Origin: Herbiconiux sp.
GTDB lineage: Bacteria; Actinomycetota; Actinomycetes; Actinomycetales; Microbacteriaceae
NCBI RefSeq assembly: GCF_023264855.1
Contig: NZ_JAHFUW010000001.1
Span: forward strand, 62,001-126,000
Length of the DNA stretch: 64,000 nt
Direction: 5' to 3'
Part shown: in pieces, positions 46,502 to 54,697 of the stretch
Position numbering within the stretch: position 1 is the stretch's first letter
Layout: every line of letters begins with the position of its first letter
The notes under the pieces: model-generated
The model's database searches: none
Told to the model about the DNA's origin: nothing
What the model saw: the letters and a program-made list of their open reading frames with translations, nothing else
Position numbers and translations under genes: made by a program

Positions 46502-47611
46502 TCAGAACAGCATCGGCTGCGCATCGCCCGCCGGCCCGAAGCTCGGCCGGGCGGGCATCGGCACCGGAGCCCCCTCGTTCCTCGGGGAGACGGCCGCCGC
46601 CCCGGCCCGGAACCCGCGGCTGGGCTCCCCCACTCCCCCGGTGGCCGCGGAGACCTGGCCCTTGTGCAGTCCGTGCTTGCGGATCAGCGGCCGGATGCGC
46701 GCCGACAGCCACTGACGGTACTCCTTGGGCGCATAGCTGCCCTCGGCATACAGCCGCCCGTACACCGCCAGCAGCTCCGGATGCTCGCGCGCGAGCCAGC
46801 CGAGGAACCAGGTCTTCACACCCGGCCGCAGATGCAACGCCGAGTACACCACGCTCGAGGCTCCGGCCGCCGCCGCGAGCCCGAGCGCGTGATCGAGGTG
46901 CTCGGCTGTGTCGGTGAGCAGCGGCAGGATCGGCATCAGGAACACCTGGCACTCCAGCCCCCGTTCCCGCACCGCGCTGACGGTCGCCAGGCGCGCTTTC
47001 GTGCTCGGCGTGCCCGGCTCGACCGACTGCTGCAGCTCGTCGTCGTAGACGGCGATCGACATGGCGAGGGTCACCGGCACCTCGGTGGCCGCTTCGGCGA
47101 TCAGATCGAGGTCGCGCCTCATCAGCGAGCCCTTGGTGAGGATGGAGAACGGCGTGCCCGAGGCCGCCAGCGCGCGGATCACCGAAGGCATCAACGCGTA
47201 CCGCCCTTCGGCGCGCTGATACGGGTCGGTGTTGGTGCCCAGCGCGACCGGATGCCGCTGCCAGGACGGCTTGGCCAGTTCGCGCTCGAGCACCTCGCCC
47301 ACGTTCACCTTCACGATGATCTGCTGGTCGAAGTCGGCTCCCTCATCGAGCTCGAGGTAGCGGTGGGTCGGCCGGGCGAAGCAGTACACGCAGGCGTGCG
47401 AGCATCCGCGGTACGGATTGATCGTCCACGAGTAGGGCATGGCCGTGCTGCTGCCGGGAACGTGGTTGAGCGCGCTCTTGGCGAGCACTTCGTGGAAGGT
47501 CATCCCCGCGAACTCAGGCGTCTGCACGCTGCGCACGAGATTGCTCAGCCGCGCGAGCCCGGGCAACGCGGCATCACTCTCCGAGCCGAGCGCCTGTCCA
47601 TTCCATCGCAT
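46502..47611 (-). CDS. Radical SAM protein, Rv2578c-like family
   Basis: A 369-residue radical SAM enzyme with the cluster motif C70-x3-C74-x2-C77 in NPYRGCSHACVYCFAR. The family is often called intein-containing Rv2578c because the mycobacterial member carries an intein; no intein is present here. The substrate is unknown; related proteins include spore-photoproduct-lyase-like repair enzymes. ATG 47611 or GTG 47617 can start it; the latter lies five bases from a TATGTT box. Confidence 0.85.
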   Translation of the reverse strand: MRWNGQALGSESDAALPGLARLSNLVRSVQTPEFAGMTFHEVLAKSALNHVPGSSTAMPYSWTINPYRGCSHACVYCFARPTHRYLELDEGADFDQQIIVKVNVGEVLERELAKPSWQRHPVALGTNTDPYQRAEGRYALMPSVIRALAASGTPFSILTKGSLMRRDLDLIAEAATEVPVTLAMSIAVYDDELQQSVEPGTPSTKARLATVSAVRERGLECQVFLMPILPLLTDTAEHLDHALGLAAAAGASSVVYSALHLRPGVKTWFLGWLAREHPELLAVYGRLYAEGSYAPKEYRQWLSARIRPLIRKHGLHKGQVSAATGGVGEPSRGFRAGAAAVSPRNEGAPVPMPARPSFGPAGDAQPMLF

Positions 47612-47653
47612 GCCCACATTCGAACATATCTTCGAACGGATTACAAGCGCGGC

Positions 47654-48040
47654 TCAGGCCTCGTAGAGCTCGAGGGGCAGGTCGTCCGGGTCGAAGAAGA
47701 ACAGCATCTGCTTGCCGGTGTGCGGGTCGATCCGCAGCTCCTCGCAGCGCACCCCCTTGGCCACCAGTTCGGCCCGGGCATCCGGAACCGAGTCGACCTC
47801 GAAGGCCAGGTGGCGCAGGCCCGTCGCCTCGGGCCCGCTCGCCCGCGCCGGCGGCGAGGGGAACGAGAACAGCTCGATCAGGTATTCGCCGTTCAGCGCC
47901 AGATCGCCCATCCACGAGTCGCGCTCGGCCCGATACACCTCGCTCACGAGGGTGCAGCCGAGCACGTCGAGGTAGAACGCCTTCGAGCGCTCGTAGTCGC
48001 TCGCGATGACGGCGATGTGGTGCACACGATTCAGCTTCAC
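47654..48040 (-). CDS. VOC-family (glyoxalase-like) metalloprotein
   Basis: A 128-residue single-domain VOC protein: VHHIAVIASDYERSKAFYLDVLG gives the first metal histidine, GLRHLAFEV the second, and PLELYEA the terminal glutamate. It resembles the SMU1112c/YaeR-like group, whose substrate is not settled. The start is GTG at 48040. The gene lies 42 bases upstream of the radical SAM gene on the same strand. Confidence 0.85.
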   Translation of the reverse strand: MKLNRVHHIAVIASDYERSKAFYLDVLGCTLVSEVYRAERDSWMGDLALNGEYLIELFSFPSPPARASGPEATGLRHLAFEVDSVPDARAELVAKGVRCEELRIDPHTGKQMLFFFDPDDLPLELYEA

Positions 48041-48349
48041 ACCGTTGATTCAAGCACGGCCTGCAGGGCTGAGCGCTCGGCCTTTAACTGTTTAGCGGGA
48101 TGAGAGGACCCGATACTCTCATCCCGCAAGGAGACACCTGCCGGCCTGTCATGATGTGCCGTTACCCTTACGGCCATGATCCAGGCCCGCGTCCGGCGTC
48201 CCCGTTGGCCTCACATTACACCGTCCCGGCTGAGGCAGAGGTGGGTTGACGGGAATGTCTCGCCCAGGTTCGGGGTGCGCGACGCAAAACTTCTTCTGCC
48301 CGTAACATCCTGGATCCGGTGGCGCAGGGGCGCCGTCGGCGAGCGCGGG
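48041..48349. other. Intergenic region with one strong hairpin
   Basis: About 310 bases without a convincing gene. A perfect 12-bp stem GCGGGATGAGAG (48095-48106) with CTCTCATCCCGC (48116-48127) and a nine-base loop lies 55 bases before the VOC gene start; it may end transcripts coming from the acyltransferase gene. A short rightward reading frame at 48176-48382 has no start signal and runs into the acyltransferase antisense, so it is not called. Nothing else is recognised. Confidence 0.6.
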
Positions 48350-49567
48350 TCAGGGTCGCAGGTAGAGGCGCGCGCGGTGTAGCACGCAGGCGAGCAGGAT
48401 CCAGAACAGCAGCACGGCGGACGACCAGGTGAGCTGCACCTGACCTCCGATCGCGATAGACCGGGCGAGCTCGTCGGCCACCGAGGTCTCGATCACCACC
48501 TCGGCCCCATCCGGCCCCGCGCCCGCCGCCACGACCTCGATCGGGCGATGCAGCACGCTCATCAGCACGTGCGAACCGAAGTAGACCAGCAGACTGTTGC
48601 GCCCGAGCGCGATCAGCGGGTACGACGCCCCGCGGATGATCCGATCGATGCGGTTCTGCGAGCGGCGATCCAGCAGGAGATGCCCGATCAGCAGGGCCAG
48701 TGCCACCGGGGCCACCAGCCGCAGGGCGAACGGCGGCGTCCAGAGCCGCTTCATCACGAGCACCTCGGCCCCGCCGATCCACTCGGGCAGCCACACGCAC
48801 AGCTGGGCCAGCAGCAGCGCACCGGCCGCGCAGGCGAGCAACGGAAGCACGGCCCGCGTCACCCCGTCGTGATGCCGCGGCGGGAAGGCGGCCTCGAGCC
48901 CACCCGTCGGCCCTTCACCGCCCGTCGGCCGCCGGTCGCGCACGGAGACGAGCAGATGCCCCATGGTCGCCCCGGCCGATGCGCTCACGAGCGCACCCCA
49001 GGCCGCCATCAGCCCCACCGGGTCGTAGCCCCACTCGGCGTGGTGGTAGATGTGGGCCGCCCCGAACACCGCCGGGTCGACGACACCCGAGGGATTGCAG
49101 GTCTCGGTCAGCCCGGCGTCGCCGCATCCGGCTGCCCAGACTGCCAGCACCACGGTGTAGCCGGCCGCCAGCACGACCGTGACGATCAGCCAGCCGAGCC
49201 AGGATCGCGTCAGGAGGTGCAGCAGCCCGAGCACCAGCACGACGAGGGCGTAGAGCTGCAGCACGCCGGTGAACGTCCAGACATCCGGATCCCAGACGTT
49301 CTGCGTGAGCGCGTTGTAGAGCAGCCCCGCCAGCACGAGCACCAGCACACGGCGCACCAGCGGCCACGGCTTCACCCGCCGGTGCATCGCGAACGCCAGG
49401 CCGCATCCCGACAGGGTGACGAACACCGGAAAGATCCAGTCGAGCAGGTGCACCCCGTCCCAGCGGGCGTGGTCGAACCACGGTGGCGTGGTGAGCAGGG
49501 AGTTGGCGACGACGCTGGCGATGAGCATCCAGCCCCGAACCCAGTCGAGACTGACGATGCGATTCAT
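48350..49567 (-). CDS. Membrane acyltransferase-like protein (HGSNAT/DUF1624-like)
   Basis: A 405-residue integral membrane protein with about 9-10 helices. The start NRIVSLDWVRGWMLIASVVANS and the HLLDWIFPVFVTLSGCGLAFAM block match heparan-alpha-glucosaminide N-acetyltransferase-like proteins, which move acyl groups across the membrane to sugars. Which sugar is modified is unknown. AATAAT lies six bases before the ATG. It is separated by 93 bases from the ThiF-like gene upstream on the same strand and may or may not be co-transcribed with it. Confidence 0.75.
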   Translation of the reverse strand: MNRIVSLDWVRGWMLIASVVANSLLTTPPWFDHARWDGVHLLDWIFPVFVTLSGCGLAFAMHRRVKPWPLVRRVLVLVLAGLLYNALTQNVWDPDVWTFTGVLQLYALVVLVLGLLHLLTRSWLGWLIVTVVLAAGYTVVLAVWAAGCGDAGLTETCNPSGVVDPAVFGAAHIYHHAEWGYDPVGLMAAWGALVSASAGATMGHLLVSVRDRRPTGGEGPTGGLEAAFPPRHHDGVTRAVLPLLACAAGALLLAQLCVWLPEWIGGAEVLVMKRLWTPPFALRLVAPVALALLIGHLLLDRRSQNRIDRIIRGASYPLIALGRNSLLVYFGSHVLMSVLHRPIEVVAAGAGPDGAEVVIETSVADELARSIAIGGQVQLTWSSAVLLFWILLACVLHRARLYLRP

Positions 49568-49660
49568 TCGTCGATTATTACTCAGCTTTACGAGGCCGCC
49601 CCCGTCGCGGCATCCGATGCTCAGGGATTCGTCAGTCGCAGCGCCGACGGCTGCGGATGC

Positions 49661-50614
49661 TCAGCGCCCGTCGAGCGAGCGGCGCGCGATCTCCTCGTGC
49701 GTGTAGGCCCCCTTGGGGTTCCAGCCGAAGCGGTCGCGCGCCGCGGCCACCAGAACGTGCCGCAGGTGCGCCGCTTTGCCGGCCCTCAGGATGCGACCGC
49801 GCATCGTGTAGGCGTCGAGGTAGGCGAGCCGCGGAGCCCAGATCGGCCGGCGGCGGCGGTTCACGATGCCGGCCGCGGCGGTGAGGTGCAAGAAGGCCTG
49901 CGTGGTGCCGATGGCGCTGGCGAGGTCGACCCCGGGCGAGATGGAGGGCAGCGAGACGCGGGAGCCGTCGGGCGCCTCGGTGGTCATCGCCACGAGGCCG
50001 CGCAGGTCGCTGTAGGGAGGGATGTACGGGAGGAAGCGGGAGTAGTCGACCTCCGAGGCCGCGATCTCGTCCAGCGGCGCCGTCTCGGACAGGCCCATGA
50101 AGCGCTCGAAGGTGAACCGGCTCCGCGGATGGAAGGCCGTCACCTGAGCGGCGAACCCTACGTTCACCACCAGGATGTCGGGGATGCCCAGGGCGCGGGC
50201 GGTGCGGGCGATGGTGGTGCCGATCTCCGGATGCGTGGTCTCGGATTCGTCGAAGACGATGGTGGCGCCGGCCAGGAACTCGCCCACGTTCTCGACCGTC
50301 ACCCCGTCGCGGTAGACGTGCACCACGGCGGCCGGGTTGATCTCGCGCACCTGCTCGCGGAACACCTCGGCCTTGGACCGCCCGTAGGTGGCCGTGGTGG
50401 CGCCGGGAACGCGATTGGCGTTCTGCGGCTCGAAGTCTTCCGGATCGGCGATGCTGAAGCTGGAGACGCCCATCCGGGCGAGCTTCGTGCCCACCTGGAA
50501 GCCGACCCCGCCGACTCCGGCGATTGCGACCCGGGAGTCCACCAGCGCCTGCTGCTCGGCCTCGCTCCAGAACCCGTAGTTGCGGGAGAACTCGGGCGAG
50601 CCGACGGAGGTCAT
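49661..50614 (-). CDS. ThiF/E1-like adenylating protein without cysteines
   Basis: A 317-residue protein with an E1-type Rossmann domain: GVGGVG at 33-38, the ribose-binding acid D57, the arginine-finger pair N65 and R68, K81 and the Mg-binding D122. The whole protein has no cysteine, so it cannot form the E1 thioester or the zinc knuckles of ThiF/MoeB/E1. This points to adenylation alone, as in MccB- or TcdA-like relatives. The last 100 residues are a separate helical part I do not recognise. Its ATG overlaps the stop of the LuxI-like gene (ATGA), so both products are probably made together. No ubiquitin-like partner is nearby. Confidence 0.8.
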   Translation of the reverse strand: MTSVGSPEFSRNYGFWSEAEQQALVDSRVAIAGVGGVGFQVGTKLARMGVSSFSIADPEDFEPQNANRVPGATTATYGRSKAEVFREQVREINPAAVVHVYRDGVTVENVGEFLAGATIVFDESETTHPEIGTTIARTARALGIPDILVVNVGFAAQVTAFHPRSRFTFERFMGLSETAPLDEIAASEVDYSRFLPYIPPYSDLRGLVAMTTEAPDGSRVSLPSISPGVDLASAIGTTQAFLHLTAAAGIVNRRRRPIWAPRLAYLDAYTMRGRILRAGKAAHLRHVLVAAARDRFGWNPKGAYTHEEIARRSLDGR

Positions 50615-51516
50615 CCGCCTTCGACCGTGACGGGTTCGGCGCTCTCGGGGTCGGCGGCGGATTCGGCGGCGACCGCGGGCTCGGCCTTGTCGGCCGACTC
50701 GGATGCCCCGGCCGCGGCCTCGCGCTGGGCGCGCGAGATGCGCCCGAAGTACTCCAGGGCCCCGTCGGCCGCGATGAGCTGGCCGAGGATGGTGGCGTTG
50801 CGCTCGTTGATGCGGGCGGCCGATCCGGCGAGGTCGAACTCGACCGGCAGGTTGTAGTCGAGGTAGTGCTCGATGTAGCGCGGCTCACCGATGCGCGAGA
50901 TGGCGAGCACGCCGGCCAGGTGACGTTCGAGCCAGGGCTCGATGATGGCGAAGGTGCGCCCCACGTCGTGCGAGGAGAAGTAGGAGGACATCAGGGCGAA
51001 CAGGTGCCACTGCACGAGCTCCTGCATGGCGACGCGCTCGTGCCGGGCGATCACCCGGGAGACCTCCACGCTGCCCGCATCCAGAGGGTCGTCGGCGAAG
51101 AGCTCGGGGCAGAACTCCTCCACCGGCAGCGGCCGGTCTTCGCCGTCGGCGCCCTTGATGATGGTGCGGGCCACGCCCACGATGCGCACGCCCTCCGGGG
51201 CGTTCTCGAGCACGGCGAAGGTGACCGATCGCGAGTCGTCGACATCGCGGTCGAGCCCGTCGTCGGAGAGATCGGAGGGGTCGAGCTGGCCCGTCTGCTC
51301 CACGTAGACGAGGCGGCGGAACTCGAAGTGCTGACGGTAGGCGTCTTCGAAGCCAGGACGGGCCACGCCGTTGACGCCGATGATGCCGGTCGCCAGGCGC
51401 GCTTCTGGGTCTAGCTGGAAGGCCGGCGAATGCGCGATGACCGGGATGACCGCCGCATTGCTGACGGATCGATCAATCCGCGACACCGGGTGTCTCTCGC
51501 GTCGGAGTCCGCTCAA
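50611..51516 (-). CDS. LuxI-like (autoinducer-synthase-type) acyltransferase
   Basis: A 301-residue GNAT-fold protein. Landmarks of acyl-homoserine-lactone synthases can be followed in order: FRRLVY at 66-71, DRDVDD at 89-94, GVARTI with R117, LPVEEFCPELF at 130-140 and VEVSR with E151 and R154. The conserved tryptophans are missing, and the protein is longer than LuxI (about 200), with a C-terminal tail rich in Ala/Glu. It may make an acylated amino-acid-type product rather than an acyl-homoserine lactone. TTG at 51516 is used; GTG at 51486 is equally possible. Confidence 0.7.
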   Translation of the reverse strand: MSGLRRERHPVSRIDRSVSNAAVIPVIAHSPAFQLDPEARLATGIIGVNGVARPGFEDAYRQHFEFRRLVYVEQTGQLDPSDLSDDGLDRDVDDSRSVTFAVLENAPEGVRIVGVARTIIKGADGEDRPLPVEEFCPELFADDPLDAGSVEVSRVIARHERVAMQELVQWHLFALMSSYFSSHDVGRTFAIIEPWLERHLAGVLAISRIGEPRYIEHYLDYNLPVEFDLAGSAARINERNATILGQLIAADGALEYFGRISRAQREAAAGASESADKAEPAVAAESAADPESAEPVTVEGG

Positions 51517-51607
51517 CAGTCATCATCCGGAGCACTTCGAATCCTCCGTTTTCAAGGGGTGGATGGCCGTCCGGCGAACTCGCGCGAAGCACGCTGCCGT
51601 AGTCCCG

Positions 51608-51636
51608 AGCATAGAAGTGCGTCAAGTGGTTTGCAA
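51608..51636 (-). promoter_or_regulatory. Promoter of the LuxI-like/ThiF operon
   Basis: On the minus strand TTGCAA (51631-51636) is followed after exactly 17 bases by TATGCT (51608-51613). Spacing and boxes are good. The palindrome at 51638-51656 abuts the -35 box. Confidence 0.6.
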
Positions 51637-51637
51637 C

Positions 51638-51656
51638 TTGGGACATAATGTCTCAA
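51638..51656. promoter_or_regulatory. 19-bp palindromic operator candidate
   Basis: TTGGGACATAATGTCTCAA is symmetrical around A51647 with a single mismatched pair. It abuts the -35 of the leftward promoter and contains CATAAT, a likely -10 for the rightward tetR gene whose start is 23 bases further on. This is the position expected for a TetR-type repressor controlling both directions. Confidence 0.75.
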
Positions 51657-51678
51657 AATGGTGCTGAGAGGGGCAACC

Positions 51679-52560
51679 ATGTCTGAGAACAGCTGGACGA
51701 AAACCGCAACCGGCCGCACGCGCACACCCAAAGACGAGGTGCGTTCGAAGCTGCTGGACACGGCCCTCACCCTGGTGCAGACGAACGGCCTCACGGTGGG
51801 TTTCGAGCACCTCTTGATGGATGACTTGATCAAAGAGGCGGGCGTGCCGCGCAGTTCGGTCTACCGCATCTGGGAATCGAAGGAGGCCTTCTTCGAGGAA
51901 CTCCTCGGCGAGGTCGCCAACCAGGTCTCCCCCGGCCGTGCCGACGAAGAGTCCCTGGTGGCCACGTGGGAATACCTCGGCTTCCGTGCCGACGAACTCC
52001 GCACCCCCGAGGGCCGCCGCCGCATCCTGGTCGACGTCACCGGCCTCGCCGCCGAGCAGAACTTCGAGTCGGTCACCTCGTCGATGCAGTGGCGCACCTA
52101 CGTCGCGCTCTCCTCGACGGCCCCCTCCTACCCCGACGCCCGCGTGCGCGACCTCATCATCGAGGCACTGCGCAACTCCGAACTGGCCTTCCTCGACCAG
52201 ATGGAGGTGTTCTACCGCAACATCATCCCCGCGGTGGGCTACCGCCTGCGCCCCGACCTCAACGACGACTACCGCCCTCTGGCCGTGGCGGCCGCCGCCA
52301 TCATCGAGGGCCTCGGCATCGCGCGAACCACGATCCCCGACCTCGTCGAGAGCCGCTACCTCGTCGACAACGAGGGCCGCCCCGCCGAGGTCTCCCTCGC
52401 CGCGATCTCCTACCACGCCATGATCATGGCGTTCATCGTTCCCGACCCCAACTACGACGCCGACGCCGCCATCGCCCGTCTCTCCGGCGGCATCGACGAG
52501 ATGCCCCTGGTGCAGCCGCGCAGCCGCGACCTCGACGGGCACGACGGAATCGACGACTGA
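51679..52560 (+). CDS. TetR-family regulator, long form
   Basis: A 293-residue regulator, much longer than the usual 190-220. The HTH is at about residues 42-70 (LLMDDLIKEAGVPRSSVYRIWESKEAFF). The remaining 220 residues are mostly helical and would give a large ligand pocket. GAGAGGGG precedes the ATG at 51679. It is divergent from the LuxI-like/ThiF genes across a shared palindrome, so it most likely represses them and itself. Its ligand may be the product of those enzymes (inference). Confidence 0.85.
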   Translation: MSENSWTKTATGRTRTPKDEVRSKLLDTALTLVQTNGLTVGFEHLLMDDLIKEAGVPRSSVYRIWESKEAFFEELLGEVANQVSPGRADEESLVATWEYLGFRADELRTPEGRRRILVDVTGLAAEQNFESVTSSMQWRTYVALSSTAPSYPDARVRDLIIEALRNSELAFLDQMEVFYRNIIPAVGYRLRPDLNDDYRPLAVAAAAIIEGLGIARTTIPDLVESRYLVDNEGRPAEVSLAAISYHAMIMAFIVPDPNYDADAAIARLSGGIDEMPLVQPRSRDLDGHDGIDD

Positions 52561-52630
52561 GCGCCGGCTGGGCGATCCGGCTCCGGGCAGCGGTTAGGGT
52601 TTCAGAACCGACCGCCACCTAGGAGGCCTC

Positions 52631-53119
52631 CTGCACCGCTCTGCGTTCATCCGGCCCATCGCGGCCATCCTGCTCGGCCTCTACTCGTTCGGAGTGGCCT
52701 TCGTCGTGCTGTGGCCCTCTCCGGTCGACACGGATTCCCGCGGACTGCTGAACCGGATCCTGCGCGAGCTGCACGAGCGCGGCGTGCCGAGCTTCGTGGA
52801 CTACTCGTTCGTGGAGTTCGCAGCGAACATCGCGATGTTCGTCCCGCTGGGGTTTCTGCTGGCAGTCGTCCTCGGACCTCGACGCTGGTGGCTCGCGTTC
52901 TTCATCACGATCGCGCTCTCGGCCTCCATCGAGCTCTACCAGTTCGTGGCCCTCCCGCACCGCTACGCGACCGTCCGGGACGTCGTGGCCAACAGCGGTG
53001 GAGGTGCGCTCGGCGCGCTGCTCGCCGCCCTCGTGATCAGCCTGGCGCGCATCCGGCGGCCGCCGCGGCCTCCGCGCTTCCCGGGCCCGGGCGATCCCAC
53101 CGCACACATTCGGATCTAG
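52631..53119 (+). CDS. VanZ-like membrane protein, apparent CTG start
   Basis: A VanZ-domain protein with four to five helices, about 162 residues. The family core DYSFVEFAANIAMFVPLGFLL and VANSGGGALGALLAAL is clear. The only canonical in-frame start, GTG at 52694, would remove most of the first helix (PIAAILLGLYSFGVAFVVLW). The frame is open back to a TAG at 52595, and a CTG at 52631 lies right after a perfect AGGAGG (52621-52626), so I place the start there. VanZ proteins are linked to glycopeptide or lipid responses in some species; here the role is unknown. Confidence 0.7.
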   Translation: MHRSAFIRPIAAILLGLYSFGVAFVVLWPSPVDTDSRGLLNRILRELHERGVPSFVDYSFVEFAANIAMFVPLGFLLAVVLGPRRWWLAFFITIALSASIELYQFVALPHRYATVRDVVANSGGGALGALLAALVISLARIRRPPRPPRFPGPGDPTAHIRI

Positions 53120-53145
53120 TCACCGCCCGCGCAGCCCCGTACTGC

Positions 53146-54675
53146 TCAGTTCTGCTCGCTCGGACCAGGTCGGCGGCGGAACCGCCGCGTGACCGACGCC
53201 AGCTTACGGCGGACCTTGCGGAGCACCGGCGTCCCGATCGTCCGCAGCACAGCACGGTTCTCGTCTCCCGCGAACATCCAGAGCAGGCCTGCGAAGGCGA
53301 CCAGACCGAGCACCCCGACGGGGAGGGCGAACACCCAGAACGCGTGATCAGCGCTGGCCCAGGGGGTGAGCTGCAGCAGCGCGATGACGACGACTACCGG
53401 GATCATCGCGACTACGCTGCGGAACACCTGTCCGAGATACTTCCACACCGGCAGCCCGATGAGTCGGTGCAGAATTCGGATGCGGACGGGCCACGTGGCG
53501 ATCCTCGACCAGCGGGAGAACGCCACACCGTAGAGCCCGAAGGGCAGCAGCGCGAACACGAGGGCCACGCCGACGACGTTCTGCAACAGCGCAACCCACA
53601 GCGCGGTGTCGGCCCGGCCGATGGCGAGGAAGGCGCTGCGATCGAAGTACATGACGGCGCCGAAGGCCCATCCGCCGGCCAGGATCCATATCAGCGGAAT
53701 GGTCGCATCCCAGCCCGGGCCGAATGCGAAGGGGACGATCTGGGGCGCGAGAACGGCGACCAGCCCGAACATCGGCACACCGATGGCGCCCGAGGCGAAG
53801 GTCATCTGCAGGAAGATGCGGTTGAGTCGGGGGAGGTCGTCCTGCACCTTCGAGAACGTCGTCAGCGTGACGCGCGACATCACCGTGGTCACCAGTTCGA
53901 TCAGGATCGTGCCGATCCGCTGCGCCAGGTAGTAGTAGCCCAGGTCAGAGGCGCTGAAGAAGGCACCGATGAGCAGCTTGTCGATGTTCTGTTGCAGGGC
54001 ATCGAGCAAGCCGATGCCCATGATGCGGACGCCCATGGCCCACATCGACTTGAGCGAGGCGATGGAGTACTCGAATTTCGGGCGCCAGGAGGTCGCCGTC
54101 CAGAGCACGATGACAGAGGCCGCATTGGTCACCAGCACCTGCGCGACCAATGCCCAGACACCGCCGCCGCTGAAGGCGATCACGACGGCGACCGCTGCAC
54201 CGCAGGTGGCCCCGATCACCTGGCGGATGGCCAGGGGGCGGAAGCCGAAGGAGCGCTCCAGGAGCGCTGACGGAACCTGCGAGAGGGAGGAAATCGGGAG
54301 CCCCAGCCCCAGGATCTGCAGAACCCCGGGCAGGCTGGGTTCGTCGAAGAGCGCGCCGAGCAAGGGGGCTGAGAAGAACAGCGCCGCATAGAGCACGAGG
54401 CTGATCGCGACCGACGTCCAGAACGCCGTCGAGGTGTCTTTCGCGCCGAGTTCCTTCTTCTGCACGAGCACCGTCACGAACCCGGACTCGACGAACACCT
54501 GGAGCAGTGCGATGACGACGGTCGCCAGCGACACCAGGCCGAAGTCCTCTGGTGACAACAGCCGCGTCAGGACGGCGATGACGACGAGGGAGAGAACCCG
54601 CGAGGTCCACCGCTCGAGGATGATCCACCCGATCGAACGTGTGGCTTTGCCCCGCAGATCGTCGCTGTCGCTCAT
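53146..54675 (-). CDS. Wzx-type polysaccharide flippase (MOP superfamily)
   Basis: Integral membrane protein of 509 residues with about 12-14 helices. The opening RSIGWIILERWTSRVLSLVVIAVLTRLLSPEDFGLVSLATVV is characteristic of oligosaccharide flippases of the WzxC/polysaccharide_synt family. It would flip lipid-linked repeat units outward. It is the last gene of the leftward surface-polysaccharide set, 22 bases after the glycosyltransferase-like gene. Confidence 0.88.
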   Translation of the reverse strand: MSDSDDLRGKATRSIGWIILERWTSRVLSLVVIAVLTRLLSPEDFGLVSLATVVIALLQVFVESGFVTVLVQKKELGAKDTSTAFWTSVAISLVLYAALFFSAPLLGALFDEPSLPGVLQILGLGLPISSLSQVPSALLERSFGFRPLAIRQVIGATCGAAVAVVIAFSGGGVWALVAQVLVTNAASVIVLWTATSWRPKFEYSIASLKSMWAMGVRIMGIGLLDALQQNIDKLLIGAFFSASDLGYYYLAQRIGTILIELVTTVMSRVTLTTFSKVQDDLPRLNRIFLQMTFASGAIGVPMFGLVAVLAPQIVPFAFGPGWDATIPLIWILAGGWAFGAVMYFDRSAFLAIGRADTALWVALLQNVVGVALVFALLPFGLYGVAFSRWSRIATWPVRIRILHRLIGLPVWKYLGQVFRSVVAMIPVVVVIALLQLTPWASADHAFWVFALPVGVLGLVAFAGLLWMFAGDENRAVLRTIGTPVLRKVRRKLASVTRRFRRRPGPSEQN

Positions 54676-54697
54676 AGCTGTGATCTCTTCTGCAGCA

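Noticed and set aside
46502-47611. Possible intein in the Rv2578c-like radical SAM gene
   Set aside because: The protein is of normal length and the cluster motif is uninterrupted; no intein splice-junction residues are seen.
48176-48382. Small rightward open frame of 68 codons
   Set aside because: No ribosome site, no family resemblance, and it ends inside the antisense of the acyltransferase gene.
49661-52560. CBASS or ubiquitin-like conjugation defence system
   Set aside because: The E1-like protein has no cysteine, and there is no cyclase, E2, JAB peptidase or effector gene nearby.
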